DNA of 40,183 nt from Bacillus sp. MM2020_1 (GTDB taxonomy: Bacteria > Bacillota > Bacilli > Bacillales > Cytobacillaceae), in assembly GCA_011250595.1 (NCBI GenBank), contig JAANMP010000044.1:1-40183 (forward strand), written 5' to 3'. The notes below the pieces were generated by a model. The model saw nothing but the letters and a program-made list of their open reading frames with translations, made no database searches and was not told the origin of the DNA. Below are positions 15,154 through 24,089 of this stretch, one piece after another. The translations under genes and the position numbers were made by a program. How positions within the stretch are numbered: the stretch's first letter is position 1; every line of letters starts with the position of its first letter.

Positions 15154-16350
15154 ATGGGGATTTTAAAAGGCCTAAAGGTCTTGGATTTTTCTACACTCTT
15201 GCCTGGTCCGTTTGCGACAATGATGCTGGCAGATATGGGAGCGGAGGTTATCAAAGTGGAATCTCCTGATCGTGTGGATTTAACGAAGCATCTTGAGCCG
15301 ATGGACGGTGAGGTGTCAGCATTATTTGGACAACTGCAACGCTCTAAGAGGTCTTTAGCCTTAGATTTAAAGCAACATGAAGCAAGAGAAGTGGTTTACA
15401 AATTGGTCCAGGAATATGACATCGTGGTTGAACAGTTTCGCCCGGGGGTCATGGAAAGATTAAGCATTGGCTATGAAAAGTTGAAGGAAATCAATCCTAG
15501 AGTAATTTATTGTTCGATTACAGGATATGGGCAAACAGGTCCACTGCGGAACAAGGCAGGACATGATATTAACTATTTAGCGTTATCAGGTGCTGCGAGC
15601 TATTCCTCGAGAAAAAATGAAGCCCCTGTTCCTGCTGGAATCCAGGTTGCGGATATTGCAGGTGGCTCGATGCCGGCAATAATCGGTTTATTAGCTGCGG
15701 TATATCAGCGTGAAAAAACAGGAGAAGGTCAGTACATCGATGTAAGCATAACGGATGCGGTATTTTCCTTAAATGCCATGTATGGCTCAGGATATTTAGT
15801 CGATGGAGTAGAGCCAGCGGCAGAATCATTAATGTTAAATGGCGGGACTTTCTACGACTATTATGAAACCCTAGATCACCGTTATTTATCCGTAGGCAGT
15901 CTGGAACCACAATTCAAAACAAGACTTTGTCATTTAATAGGGGATAGTAAGCTAGTAAAGCTTTGCAGCAGTCAGCGACCGGAGGACCAACAAGCTTTTA
16001 AAAAGACTCTCAAAGAGGTTATTAAACAAAAAACGTTTGATGAGTGGTTAACCCTTCTTGGAGATGATTTTGATGGCTGTATCGAGCCTGTGTTGAAATT
16101 CTCAGAATCAGTTAATCATCCACAAATACAGTCAAGGAACCTTGTCGTTTCAGTACCGAAATCACAAGGCGGTTCACAGAAACAAATTGCCTTTCCTATC
16201 AAGTTTTCGACGCAGTCTGCTGAGTACCGTTTTACCGGCGTTCAAACAGGAACACATACGAAGGACATTTTGAAAGAGGCTGGATTTGATTCACAAGCGA
16301 TTGAAGAATTAGCAGACAAAGGGATTTTTGGAAAACAAGTAAAAAACTAA
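15154..16350 (+). CDS. CaiB/BaiF family (class III) CoA-transferase
   Basis: 398 residues; AGGAGG lies shortly before ATG 15154. Conserved blocks: 'LKVLDFSTLLPGPFATMMLADMGAEVIKVE', 'RSKRSLALDLK', 'VVEQFRPGVMERLSIGYEKL', and 'AGHDINYLALSGAAS', whose Asp is the catalytic nucleophile of the family. It transfers CoA from a donor acyl-CoA to a free carboxylic acid, so it may prime the substrate of this pathway, or act as a 2-methylacyl-CoA racemase, a relative with the same fold. Being in an operon with its own AMP-forming ligase gives two routes to a CoA ester. Confidence 0.9.
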   Translation: MGILKGLKVLDFSTLLPGPFATMMLADMGAEVIKVESPDRVDLTKHLEPMDGEVSALFGQLQRSKRSLALDLKQHEAREVVYKLVQEYDIVVEQFRPGVMERLSIGYEKLKEINPRVIYCSITGYGQTGPLRNKAGHDINYLALSGAASYSSRKNEAPVPAGIQVADIAGGSMPAIIGLLAAVYQREKTGEGQYIDVSITDAVFSLNAMYGSGYLVDGVEPAAESLMLNGGTFYDYYETLDHRYLSVGSLEPQFKTRLCHLIGDSKLVKLCSSQRPEDQQAFKKTLKEVIKQKTFDEWLTLLGDDFDGCIEPVLKFSESVNHPQIQSRNLVVSVPKSQGGSQKQIAFPIKFSTQSAEYRFTGVQTGTHTKDILKEAGFDSQAIEELADKGIFGKQVKN

Positions 16351-16364
16351 GGAGATGATAGATT

Positions 16365-17135
16365 ATGAATTTAACAGACAAAGTAGCAGTGGTAACAGGT
16401 GGAGCTTCAGGTTTAGGGTTAGCGACAGTCACAAGACTTATAGAGAAGGGGGCAAAGGTTGTTATATTTGATTTAAATGAAACGAAAGCAAAGGAAGCAG
16501 TCGAACAATTAGGTGAGAATGTACAGTATGCGCTTGTAAATGTAGCAGACGATGAATCCGTTCAAAAGGGAATCAACCAAACGATTGAAGCCTTTGGAGC
16601 CATTCACATATGTGTAAACTGTGCTGGTGTCGGGACACCAGGGAAAACAATTAGTAAAAAGGGTGTTTTACCACTAGAGGATTTTAATAGAGTCATAGGG
16701 ATTAATTTAATCGGTACATTTAATGTCTTAAGACTAGCGGCGAATGAAATGAAAAATAATGAACCTCTCACCGACTCTGGTGAAAGAGGTGTCATCATTA
16801 ATACTGCTTCGGTCGCTGCCTTTGATGGACAAATGGGACAGGCAGCATACGGAGCAAGTAAAGCAGGTGTGGCTGGGATGACGCTGCCAGTTTCACGTGA
16901 TTTATCAGCGCTGGGTATACGCGTGAACACAATCGCTCCAGGCTTATTTATGACACCGATGGCCGATACATTACCTGAAAATGTGATACAAAAGTTAGCG
17001 GATAGTGTTGAGTTTCCGAAACGTTTAGGGCGACCGTCTGAATATGCGGAACTGGCGACCTTTATGATGGAGCATGAATATTTAAATGGAGAAGTCATTC
17101 GTTTAGATGGCGGAATTCGAATGTCACCAAGATAA
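16365..17135 (+). CDS. SDR-family 3-hydroxyacyl-CoA dehydrogenase
   Basis: 256 residues, AAGGAG before ATG 16365, 14 bases after the previous stop. Rossmann motif 'VVTGGASGLGLATVTRLIEKGAKVVIFDLN' (Asp favours NAD), 'NCAGVG', catalytic Ser in 'IINTASVAAF', Tyr-x-x-x-Lys in 'YGASKAGVAG', and 'RVNTIAPGLFMTPM'. The insert 'KNNEPLTDSGERGVIINTAS' is typical of type-2 3-hydroxyacyl-CoA/2-methyl-3-hydroxybutyryl-CoA dehydrogenases (HSD17B10-like). In the pathway it oxidises the product of the crotonase step. Confidence 0.92.
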   Translation: MNLTDKVAVVTGGASGLGLATVTRLIEKGAKVVIFDLNETKAKEAVEQLGENVQYALVNVADDESVQKGINQTIEAFGAIHICVNCAGVGTPGKTISKKGVLPLEDFNRVIGINLIGTFNVLRLAANEMKNNEPLTDSGERGVIINTASVAAFDGQMGQAAYGASKAGVAGMTLPVSRDLSALGIRVNTIAPGLFMTPMADTLPENVIQKLADSVEFPKRLGRPSEYAELATFMMEHEYLNGEVIRLDGGIRMSPR

Positions 17136-17197
17136 TAGCATTGAAATGGTATAACCACGAAAAGTGATAGCCGAGGAAAATGGAGGGGTACCAGATA

Positions 17198-18370
17198 ATG
17201 AATCAGGCAAATGTAATTGGGGTTAGCATGGTGAAATTTGAGAAGCCAGGTAGAAATGAGCCTTATGAAATTATGGCCTCAAAAGCGATCACTGGGGCAT
17301 TAAGGGATGCAGGAATTGAATATTCCAATGTCCAGCAGGTTTATGCAAGCTATGTTTATGGTGACAGCACCTGTGGTCAAACCGCTTTATACAAAGTAGG
17401 AATGACAGGTATTCCCATCTTTAATGTAAATAATAACTGTTCTTCAGGGTCAACTGCTCTTTATATGGCGCGTCAAGCAGTGGAATCCGGATCGGCAGAA
17501 TGTGTTCTCGCCTTTGGCTTTGAAGAAATGAAACCAGGGGCATTAGGAGAAAACTGGAACGATCGAACATCCCCATTCCAATGGATTTATAATCGGTTTG
17601 AGCAATTAAACCCTGAATTACCGGAAGGTCCTGTGGCATTAAAAGTATTCGGTGCGGCAGCTACAGAATACCTTGAAAAATACGGTGCGAATCCTAATAT
17701 TTTCGGGAAAGTAGCGGTAAAGTCGAGAAACCATGCAGTTAATAATCCATATTCTTTGTTTACGAAAGGGCTGGAGTTAGATGAAGTAATGAATTCATCC
17801 GTCATATACCCAGGGCTAACAAGATATATGGCATGCCCACCAACATGTGGGGCAGCAGCGGTCATTGTTTGTAGTGAGTCTTTTGCAAAAAAAAATAATA
17901 TAAAGGATCGTGTGAAAATCATCGCTCAATCGATGACAACGGATACACCTGATACCCATGAGGACAATCTCCATTTGGTCGGCCGTAGTATGACAGCCCG
18001 TGCAGCCAAACTTGTTTATGAAAAAGCGGGTATTAATCCAGAAGATGTCGATGTGGTGGAACTTCACGATTGCTTTACACCGAATGAGGTCATTACCTAT
18101 GAAGCATTAGGCCTTTGTGGTGAAGGGGAAGCAGAGAAACTTATCAATGATCAAGATAATACTTATGGTGGTAAATATGTCGTCAATCCATCCGGCGGAT
18201 TAATGTCTAAAGGACACCCTCTTGGTGCAACCGGCTTGGCACAATGTACTGAATTGGTATGGCATTTACGTGGGACAGCGGGTGACCGTCAAGTGGAAGG
18301 AGCAAAGCTTGCTTTACAGCATAACTTAGGTCTTGGCGGTGCCTGCGTTGTGACTTTATATCAAGTTTAA
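17198..18370 (+). CDS. SCP2-type thiolase / lipid-transfer protein
   Basis: 390 residues from ATG 17198 (TGGAGGGG nine bases upstream; the in-frame ATG 17180 sits in that site). Thiolase-fold features: 'NVNNNCSSGSTALYMARQAV' with the nucleophilic Cys, 'VVELHDCFTPNEVITYEALGL', and 'NPSGGLMSKGHPLGATGLAQ' with the catalytic His-Pro-Leu-Gly-Ala-Thr-Gly. 'HDCF' with 'HNLGLGGACVVTLY' marks the SCP2/lipid-transfer branch rather than the classical FadA type. It performs thiolytic or retro-Claisen cleavage of a 3-oxoacyl-CoA. SCP2-type thiolases often handle branched or steroid-like chains, which hints at a non-linear substrate. Confidence 0.92.
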   Translation: MNQANVIGVSMVKFEKPGRNEPYEIMASKAITGALRDAGIEYSNVQQVYASYVYGDSTCGQTALYKVGMTGIPIFNVNNNCSSGSTALYMARQAVESGSAECVLAFGFEEMKPGALGENWNDRTSPFQWIYNRFEQLNPELPEGPVALKVFGAAATEYLEKYGANPNIFGKVAVKSRNHAVNNPYSLFTKGLELDEVMNSSVIYPGLTRYMACPPTCGAAAVIVCSESFAKKNNIKDRVKIIAQSMTTDTPDTHEDNLHLVGRSMTARAAKLVYEKAGINPEDVDVVELHDCFTPNEVITYEALGLCGEGEAEKLINDQDNTYGGKYVVNPSGGLMSKGHPLGATGLAQCTELVWHLRGTAGDRQVEGAKLALQHNLGLGGACVVTLYQV

Positions 18371-18446
18371 AGCAAATTCTAATAATTTATTCCTCATTCT
18401 ATTAAAAAATAGAATGGGGAACGAATGGTTAAAGGAGTGGTTAGAT

Positions 18447-19226
18447 TTGTCTGTGGTAAACACATCGTTGAATGATGGGGTACTAGAAATAGAATTAAAT
18501 CGTCCAAGTCAGCTTAATGCCTTAAATTCTGAATTAATGACCCGGTTATCGGAAGTAGTAAGAGAGGCAAAGCTGAATCCAGCAGTACGTGCCGTTTTAC
18601 TATATGGGAATGGGAAAGGATTCTGTGCAGGTGGAGACTTGAAGGATTTCGGTATAAATCCCTCAAATCCGATTGAAGTAAAAGAATTCATGCAAAAAGG
18701 TCATGAAGCTATACTAGGTCTATATAATATGGAGAAACCTGTGGTTGCCGCAGTCCACGGTCCGGCAGTCGGTGCCGGCTGCAATCTATCTTTTGCCTGT
18801 GATTTAATCGTTGCAGAAGAAAACGCTACTTTTTCAGAGATTTTTGCCAAAGTTGGTGCAATCCCTGATATGGGAGGATTGTATTTCTTACCGCAAAAGA
18901 TTGGTATGCATCGTGCTGCGGAGTTAATTTTTACTGGAAAAAAGATTAATGCACTTACTGCTTTTGAATATGGACTCATTAATGAGGTGGTTCCAAATGG
19001 ACAAGCAATCGAAAAGGGAAGGGAACTAGCACATGCTCTAGCATCCGGACCCACCCAAGCTTTAGGTATGGCAAAGCGCCTCATGCATCAAGCCGCACAT
19101 TTATCCTTAGAAGATGCGTTAGAAATGGAGGCTTACGGACAATCGATTATTTTTCAAACAAGAGATTTCTCAGAAGGAAGAAAGGCATTTGCAGAAAAAC
19201 GGCAAGCTAACTTTCTGGGATATTAG
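18447..19226 (+). CDS. Enoyl-CoA hydratase/isomerase family protein 2
   Basis: 259 residues from TTG 18447, chosen because AAAGGAG lies nine bases upstream and the length becomes normal; the ATG at 18414 has no ribosome binding site. 'GKGFCAGGDLKDFG' and 'VHGPAVGAGCNLSFACDLI' form the oxyanion hole, but the first catalytic Glu position is Asn (C-N-L). The second region 'FSEIFAKVGAIPDMGGLYFLPQKIG' has Asp in 'IPDMGG', as in PaaG-type isomerases. It is therefore more likely a double-bond or ring isomerase than a hydratase, complementing crotonase 1. Fifth gene of the operon. Confidence 0.9.
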   Translation: MSVVNTSLNDGVLEIELNRPSQLNALNSELMTRLSEVVREAKLNPAVRAVLLYGNGKGFCAGGDLKDFGINPSNPIEVKEFMQKGHEAILGLYNMEKPVVAAVHGPAVGAGCNLSFACDLIVAEENATFSEIFAKVGAIPDMGGLYFLPQKIGMHRAAELIFTGKKINALTAFEYGLINEVVPNGQAIEKGRELAHALASGPTQALGMAKRLMHQAAHLSLEDALEMEAYGQSIIFQTRDFSEGRKAFAEKRQANFLGY

Positions 19227-19251
19227 CATTAAACATTAAGGGAGGACTATG

Positions 19252-20850
19252 ATGGGAATTTTAACGAATTTTAAACAAAGAGGGATCATTGGTGACGGAT
19301 TAAAAAGGACTAGTTATCGTTTTCCAACAAAACAAGCGTTAATCTATTATAGCTCAGAGGGAAATCAAATTTCTTACACCTATAAAGAGTTGAACGAAAA
19401 GGTAAATCAAACTGCACACTCATTCGTTCAAATGGGGATAGAAAAGGGAGATCGGATTGCTGTCATTGGACGTAATAGTCCAGAAATGGTTATTTTATCC
19501 TATGCTCTTTTAAAGATTGGAGCTTGGATTACCCCCTTAAATTTTATGTTAAAACCCCATGAAATTAGCCAATTAATTCATTTTTCGAAAGCAAAGATGT
19601 TTTTTGTAGATGGTTTAAATATAGAAGCTGTTCAGTCTATCGCCAATGAATTAGAGTGCATTCAAAAATTTGTATGTTTCCGTACAACTGAAGTGCCGGA
19701 TGGTTGGGAAGATTTCAGCCAGTTTGTAAAAGGTAGCTCCGATGAATTGGAAATAGAAATTGATGATGAAGATGTAGCAGCGTTATTTTACACTAGTGGT
19801 ACAGAGTCATTACCTAAAGGTGTAATGGTAACCCATCGTAATTTTTTCCATACTAATTATTCATACTTGGCTGCGGGAGCTTTTCAACCTGAGGATAATT
19901 TGCTTCTTTCTCTGCCATTAATTCATATGGCGGGCTTTACGTTCATGTTGAATAGCCATATGGTGGGGTTAACAATCGTAATGACAGAAATCCCTGTCCC
20001 TTCACAAATGGCAATGTTAATCGACAGACATAAAGTCACCTTGACAGCTTTGCCGCCAACATTATATTTGGGTATTCTTAATGGTGCAAATGATTATGAT
20101 TTCACTTCTCTTCGTAAACTGATCACTTGGTCCAGTACGATTCCAAAAAGTATGGTAGATGGATGGAATCAACTTGCACCTTATGCGAACTTTTTCACCA
20201 TACAAGGTTCCAGTGAAACCACTGCCTCTCCTTTAACGGGAAGCTGGTTTAAGTCATGGGATGAGGTTCCAAATGGAGATGGAAGATATGTTGGAAGAGT
20301 AACGCATACTGGTAGTGAAATTAAACTTGTTGATGAATTTGGAAACGAAGTACCTGATGGTGAACCGGGAGAACAAATTGCCCGAGGTCCAGTGGTGATC
20401 AAAGGATATTATAATAATGAAGAAGCAAATACGATGGCATTTCGAAATGGCTGGTATCATACTGGTGATGTACTGATTCGGGACAGGGAAGGAAACTATT
20501 ATTTTGCCGACAGGAAAAAAGACATCGTCAAAACTGGAGGTGAGAATGTCTCCAGTCAAGAGATTGAAAACGTCCTCAGTCTTCATCCGGAAATTTTGCA
20601 ATGTGCTGTTTTCGGCGTCCCTGATCCACGTTGGGGGGAAGCTGTTGCGGCGGCAGTAGTTTTAAAAAGCGAATCTACTCTTACAAAAGAAGAGATAATT
20701 GAGTATTGCCACTGTAAATTGTCTGGTTATAAAACTCCAAAGTATGTTCTGTTTAGGACTAATCTTCCGACTACATCAGCTGGAAAATTATTAAAGAGAT
20801 CTTTGAAAGATGATTACAAAAATTTATCACAGGAAATGGAAAAAATATAG
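19252..20850 (+). CDS. AMP-forming acyl-CoA synthetase
   Basis: 532 residues from ATG 19252 (GGGAGG six bases upstream; the adjacent ATG 19249 is possible). ANL-superfamily motifs: P-loop 'ALFYTSGTESLPKGVMVTHRN' near residue 178, 'TIQGSSETTASPL', 'GWYHTGDVLIRDREGNYYFADRKKDIVKTGGENVSS' (A8 region, split here by the hinge), and the catalytic Lys in 'TTSAGKLLKRSLKD'. It adenylates a carboxylic acid and couples it to CoA in the cytosol. Last gene of the sigma-54 operon; a terminator follows 17 bases later. Confidence 0.93.
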   Translation: MGILTNFKQRGIIGDGLKRTSYRFPTKQALIYYSSEGNQISYTYKELNEKVNQTAHSFVQMGIEKGDRIAVIGRNSPEMVILSYALLKIGAWITPLNFMLKPHEISQLIHFSKAKMFFVDGLNIEAVQSIANELECIQKFVCFRTTEVPDGWEDFSQFVKGSSDELEIEIDDEDVAALFYTSGTESLPKGVMVTHRNFFHTNYSYLAAGAFQPEDNLLLSLPLIHMAGFTFMLNSHMVGLTIVMTEIPVPSQMAMLIDRHKVTLTALPPTLYLGILNGANDYDFTSLRKLITWSSTIPKSMVDGWNQLAPYANFFTIQGSSETTASPLTGSWFKSWDEVPNGDGRYVGRVTHTGSEIKLVDEFGNEVPDGEPGEQIARGPVVIKGYYNNEEANTMAFRNGWYHTGDVLIRDREGNYYFADRKKDIVKTGGENVSSQEIENVLSLHPEILQCAVFGVPDPRWGEAVAAAVVLKSESTLTKEEIIEYCHCKLSGYKTPKYVLFRTNLPTTSAGKLLKRSLKDDYKNLSQEMEKI

Positions 20851-20866
20851 AAAACCACAAAAATAG

Positions 20867-20900
20867 GAATCCGTCTAAATGGCGGGTTCTTTTAATTTTA
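20867..20900 (+). terminator. Terminator of the acyl-CoA operon
   Basis: GAATCCG/CGGGTTC stem (20867-20873 with 20883-20889, one G-U pair) followed by TTTTAATTTT. Confidence 0.75.
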
Positions 20901-21022
20901 ACAGGAGCTGGGATGTCAACCGAGGGGGACCGGACAGTTTGCCTGGTTTTTATTATTTTTTTATTGTGAACATTAAACTTATTCAGTATATTTAATAATA
21001 TCAAAGGAGTGAGGGAGGTAAA

Positions 21023-21853
21023 ATGAATCAATCCTATTTTTATTTAAAACTAGAAACACATCAATTACATATGTCTTATAAAAATGAAAGACGGCGCGTG
21101 CGTGTTTTATTGCCGAAAAATTATGATAAAGATGAGGCTAAAAATTATCCAGTTGTTTATATGCATGATGGACAAAATGTTTTCTACAGTAGTGAAGCTT
21201 ATAGCGGGTATTCATGGAAAGTTATTCCGGCAATTAAACAAAACCCCGATTTACCGAAGATGATTGTTGTTGGGATAGATAACGCTGGACAAGATCGAAT
21301 TAATGAATATACGCCTTGGAAAATTACTGAAAGCCCACTTCCTGAAGATATTGAACTAGGCGGAAGAGGCGAGGAGTTTGCTGAGTTTGTCATGACAATC
21401 GTGAAGCCGTTTATCGATAAACATTACCGAACTAAATCGGATAAATTTCATACAGCTGTGATTGGCAGTTCACTTGGAGGAAATATTTCGGCTTTTATGG
21501 GTATTGAATATAAAGATCAAATTGGTGGTTTAGGCATTTTTTCTTTAGCCAATTGGATTACAAATAAATCCTTTGACAGTTATATTGCTAGAAAAGAGTT
21601 GGACCCTGAACAACGCGTGTACATTCAAGTGGGGACTCAGGAAGGCGATGATGCCGATCGACAATTGATGTATGGTAGTATGAAGCAGGCATATATCGAT
21701 TGCTCGCTTAAGTATTATCAACAACTGATAAAAGGCTCTGTTCCAATTGATAGCATCCGTTTAAATATTTTTGCGGATGAAGAACATAATGAAAAAGCTT
21801 GGGCAAAACACTTGCCAGAATGTTTACGTTTCTTAAGTGAAAAGTGGTCTTGA
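21023..21853 (+). CDS. Alpha/beta-hydrolase esterase, YbbA/Fes-like
   Basis: 276 residues, with GGGAGG upstream of ATG 21023. It belongs to the esterase-D/enterochelin-esterase-like group: 'YPVVYMHDGQNVFYSS' near the N-terminus, 'KMIVVGIDNAGQDRINEYTPW', 'VKPFIDKHYRT', nucleophile elbow 'AVIGSSLGGNISAFMG' (Ser about 148), and a C-terminal His in 'FADEEHNEKAWAKHLPECLRFL'. No signal peptide, so it is cytosolic. B. subtilis YbbA is a comparable protein near siderophore genes, but no siderophore genes occur here. It precedes an ATP-grasp gene and a second esterase; the shared neighbourhood suggests one pathway. Confidence 0.88.
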   Translation: MNQSYFYLKLETHQLHMSYKNERRRVRVLLPKNYDKDEAKNYPVVYMHDGQNVFYSSEAYSGYSWKVIPAIKQNPDLPKMIVVGIDNAGQDRINEYTPWKITESPLPEDIELGGRGEEFAEFVMTIVKPFIDKHYRTKSDKFHTAVIGSSLGGNISAFMGIEYKDQIGGLGIFSLANWITNKSFDSYIARKELDPEQRVYIQVGTQEGDDADRQLMYGSMKQAYIDCSLKYYQQLIKGSVPIDSIRLNIFADEEHNEKAWAKHLPECLRFLSEKWS

Positions 21854-22009
21854 ATAAACGAATAATTATATTTGACTGAACTTGATATGAGAGGAATCTA
21901 TCACCTTTTTTGAATGTTTTTGGAAGTTAAGATTGATTATATATTGAAATAATTGTACCTTAGTCGTGAAAATAATGAATTTTTTGACTCTGAGGAAGGA
22001 GCTTTTTAT

Positions 22010-23200
22010 ATGAATTATATTTTGATATCACCATATTATCCAGGTAATTTTCAGGCATTTGCTCATCGTTTAAAAGACGCAGGTGTCATTGTTTTAGGAA
22101 TTGGCGAAGAGCCATATGACCAATTAGGTTCCGAATTACAAAACTCTTTAACTGAATATTATCGTGTGAATGATTTAGAAGATGTAGATGAAGTGAAACG
22201 TGCTGTTGCATTTTTATTTTATAAACATGGTCCAATTGACCGCATTGAATCCAATAACGAATACTGGTTAGAACTTGATGCGCAGTTGCGTGAGCAATTT
22301 AACGTGTACGGCAATAAACCGAATGACTTGAAAAAAGTTAAATATAAATCTGAAATGAAGAAGCTGTTTAAAAAAGCAGGTGTGCCTGTTGTAGAAGGAA
22401 GAATCGTTAAGACTAAAAAGGAGTTATCTAAGGCCATTGATGAATTAGGACTGCCAGTTATCGCTAAACCGGATAATGGAGTTGGATCAGCTGCCACCTT
22501 TAAATTAAGTTCAGAAGAGGATGTACGTCATTTTGAAGAAGAATGGGAAGAAGCACAAGTGTACTTCTTAGAACCATTTGTCGAAGGAGGCGTGCTTTGT
22601 ACATTTGATGGTTTAGTGGATCAGAAAGGGAATATTGTTTTCCAAACAAGCTTTACATATAATGTGCCAACTCTGGAACTCGTTAATGGTCAGTTGGATT
22701 TAGCTTATGTGATTCAAAAAGAAATTGATCCAAAGCTCGAAACTTATGGAAAGGCGATTGTGAAAGCTTTTGGCATGATAGAACGCTTTTTCCATATTGA
22801 GTTTTTTAAATTAGAAAATGGGGATTATGTTGCACTTGAATACAATAACCGCTTGGCTGGCGGCTACACGATTGATATGTACAATTTCGCGTACTCCATT
22901 GATTTATTTGCACAGTATGCTTCTCTTGTGACAGGAGGAGAATTTAAGGAGTCCGATGCCGAAAACCAGTTTTGTGTCGGTATAACACAGCGTGATGCTA
23001 ATGAGTACAAACATGATACGAATGCTATTTATGAACGATTTGGCGACCGTGTGAAGTTTGAACGGCGCATTCCAGATGCATTTGCAAAACTCCAAGGAAA
23101 TCAATTTTATGCGATTAATGCAGATTCTCACGAAGAAGTGGATAAGATTATCCGTTTTGTACATGAACGAAAAAATTCGGATAAGGAGATTTTTGTATGA
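22010..23200 (+). CDS. ATP-grasp carboxylate-amine/thiol ligase family protein
   Basis: 396 residues from ATG 22010 (GAAGGAG upstream; the frame open from 21953 lacks a site). The pre-ATP-grasp Rossmann segment (1-100) is followed by 'KYKSEMKKLFKKAGVPVVEGRIV', the lid and Lys strand 'LPVIAKPDNGVGSAATFKL', the hinge 'VYFLEPFVEGGVLCTFDGLVD' and the metal-binding Glu/Asn block 'FFKLENGDYVALEYNNRLAGGYTIDMYNF'. ATP-grasp enzymes activate a carboxylate as acyl phosphate and join it to an amine or thiol. The substrate is unknown. The stop overlaps the next start (ATGA), so it is translationally coupled to the second esterase. Confidence 0.9.
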   Translation: MNYILISPYYPGNFQAFAHRLKDAGVIVLGIGEEPYDQLGSELQNSLTEYYRVNDLEDVDEVKRAVAFLFYKHGPIDRIESNNEYWLELDAQLREQFNVYGNKPNDLKKVKYKSEMKKLFKKAGVPVVEGRIVKTKKELSKAIDELGLPVIAKPDNGVGSAATFKLSSEEDVRHFEEEWEEAQVYFLEPFVEGGVLCTFDGLVDQKGNIVFQTSFTYNVPTLELVNGQLDLAYVIQKEIDPKLETYGKAIVKAFGMIERFFHIEFFKLENGDYVALEYNNRLAGGYTIDMYNFAYSIDLFAQYASLVTGGEFKESDAENQFCVGITQRDANEYKHDTNAIYERFGDRVKFERRIPDAFAKLQGNQFYAINADSHEEVDKIIRFVHERKNSDKEIFV

Positions 23201-23937
23201 ATGTAGAACAGTTAAACCAATGGAGTGGAGAATTAGGACGTGAAATGCAGTTGAACAGATATGGACACAGTGGCATGCCAATCGTAGTTTTTCCTTCATC
23301 TGGAGGGACGCATACTGAATACTATGATTTTGGAATGATTGATGTGTGTCATGACTTTATTGAATCCGGAAAAGTTCAATTTTTTACATTGGCTAGTATA
23401 GATAGCGAAAGCTGGCTGCACGACTCCAAACCGGCGCATGACCGTGCATTAGCTCATGAGGCATATGACCGTTATGTGATTTCAGAAGCTATTCCGTTTA
23501 TTAAACATAAAACAGGTTGGTTTGATCCAATGATGACAACAGGATGTAGCATGGGGGCATATCATGCGTTGAACTTTTTCTTGAGACATCCGGATGTCTT
23601 CCAAACAACCGTTGCACTTAGCGGTATTTACGATGCGCGTTTCTTTTTTGGGGATTACGGAAATGATCCGCTTGTATACGAAAACTCACCGAGTGATTAC
23701 ATATGGAATCAAAATGATGGCTGGTTTATTGATCGATATCGTTCAGCAGATATCATTATTTGTACCGGGCTGGGTGATTGGGAACAGGATGGACTTCCAT
23801 CATACAATACATTAAAAGAAGCCTTTGAAGAAAAACAAATTCCGGCATTGTTTGATGAGTGGGGCGAAGATGTTTTCCATGATTGGATTTGGTGGCGACG
23901 CCAAATGCCGTATTATTTAGGCAAATTACTTAAATAA
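23197..23937 (+). CDS. Alpha/beta-hydrolase esterase family protein
   Basis: 246 residues; ATG 23197 overlaps the previous stop, with AAGGAG just upstream. Esterase-fold features: 'MPIVVFPSSGGTHTEYYDF', 'EAIPFIKHKTGWFDPMMTTGCSMGAYHALNFFLRHPDVF' with a G-C-S-M-G nucleophile elbow, 'VALSGIYDARFFFGDY', and a C-terminal His in 'DVFHDWIWWRRQMPYYL'. Cytosolic. It is only distantly similar to the esterase at 21023. The tight coupling to the ATP-grasp gene suggests that it hydrolyses or transacylates the ligase product or an ester intermediate; this is inference. Confidence 0.88.
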   Translation: MNVEQLNQWSGELGREMQLNRYGHSGMPIVVFPSSGGTHTEYYDFGMIDVCHDFIESGKVQFFTLASIDSESWLHDSKPAHDRALAHEAYDRYVISEAIPFIKHKTGWFDPMMTTGCSMGAYHALNFFLRHPDVFQTTVALSGIYDARFFFGDYGNDPLVYENSPSDYIWNQNDGWFIDRYRSADIIICTGLGDWEQDGLPSYNTLKEAFEEKQIPALFDEWGEDVFHDWIWWRRQMPYYLGKLLK

Positions 23938-23942
23938 AATGT

Positions 23943-23981
23943 CAAAAAAACATCAGTGCGGTTGAGTCGCTGGTGTTTTTT
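23943..23981 (+). terminator. Terminator after the esterase/ATP-grasp operon
   Basis: AAAAAACATCAG pairs with CTGGTGTTTTTT (one G-U) around a 13-base loop, ending in six T. Confidence 0.8.
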
Positions 23982-24017
23982 GATTGGTGATATGTGTAAA
24001 AGTGACCGAAGTTAAAA

Positions 24018-24042
24018 AGCTCCCCAATTAAATTGGAGAGCT
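24018..24042 (-). terminator. Terminator of the small membrane protein gene
   Basis: AGCTCCCCAATT/AATTGGAGAGCT, 11 of 12 pairs; on the minus strand it is followed by TTTTTAA. Confidence 0.6.
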
Positions 24043-24089
24043 TACTTCGTTTTCTTTACTAATTTGTCGGGATGATTGTTTAGTAGCTT

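Noticed and set aside
16604..17158. Long minus-strand ORF of 184 codons inside the SDR gene
   Set aside because: It is a shadow of a clear SDR reading frame, with no ribosome binding site and unnatural composition.
22904..23299. Minus-strand ORF across the ATP-grasp/esterase junction
   Set aside because: It is antisense to two well-supported coupled genes; no family features.
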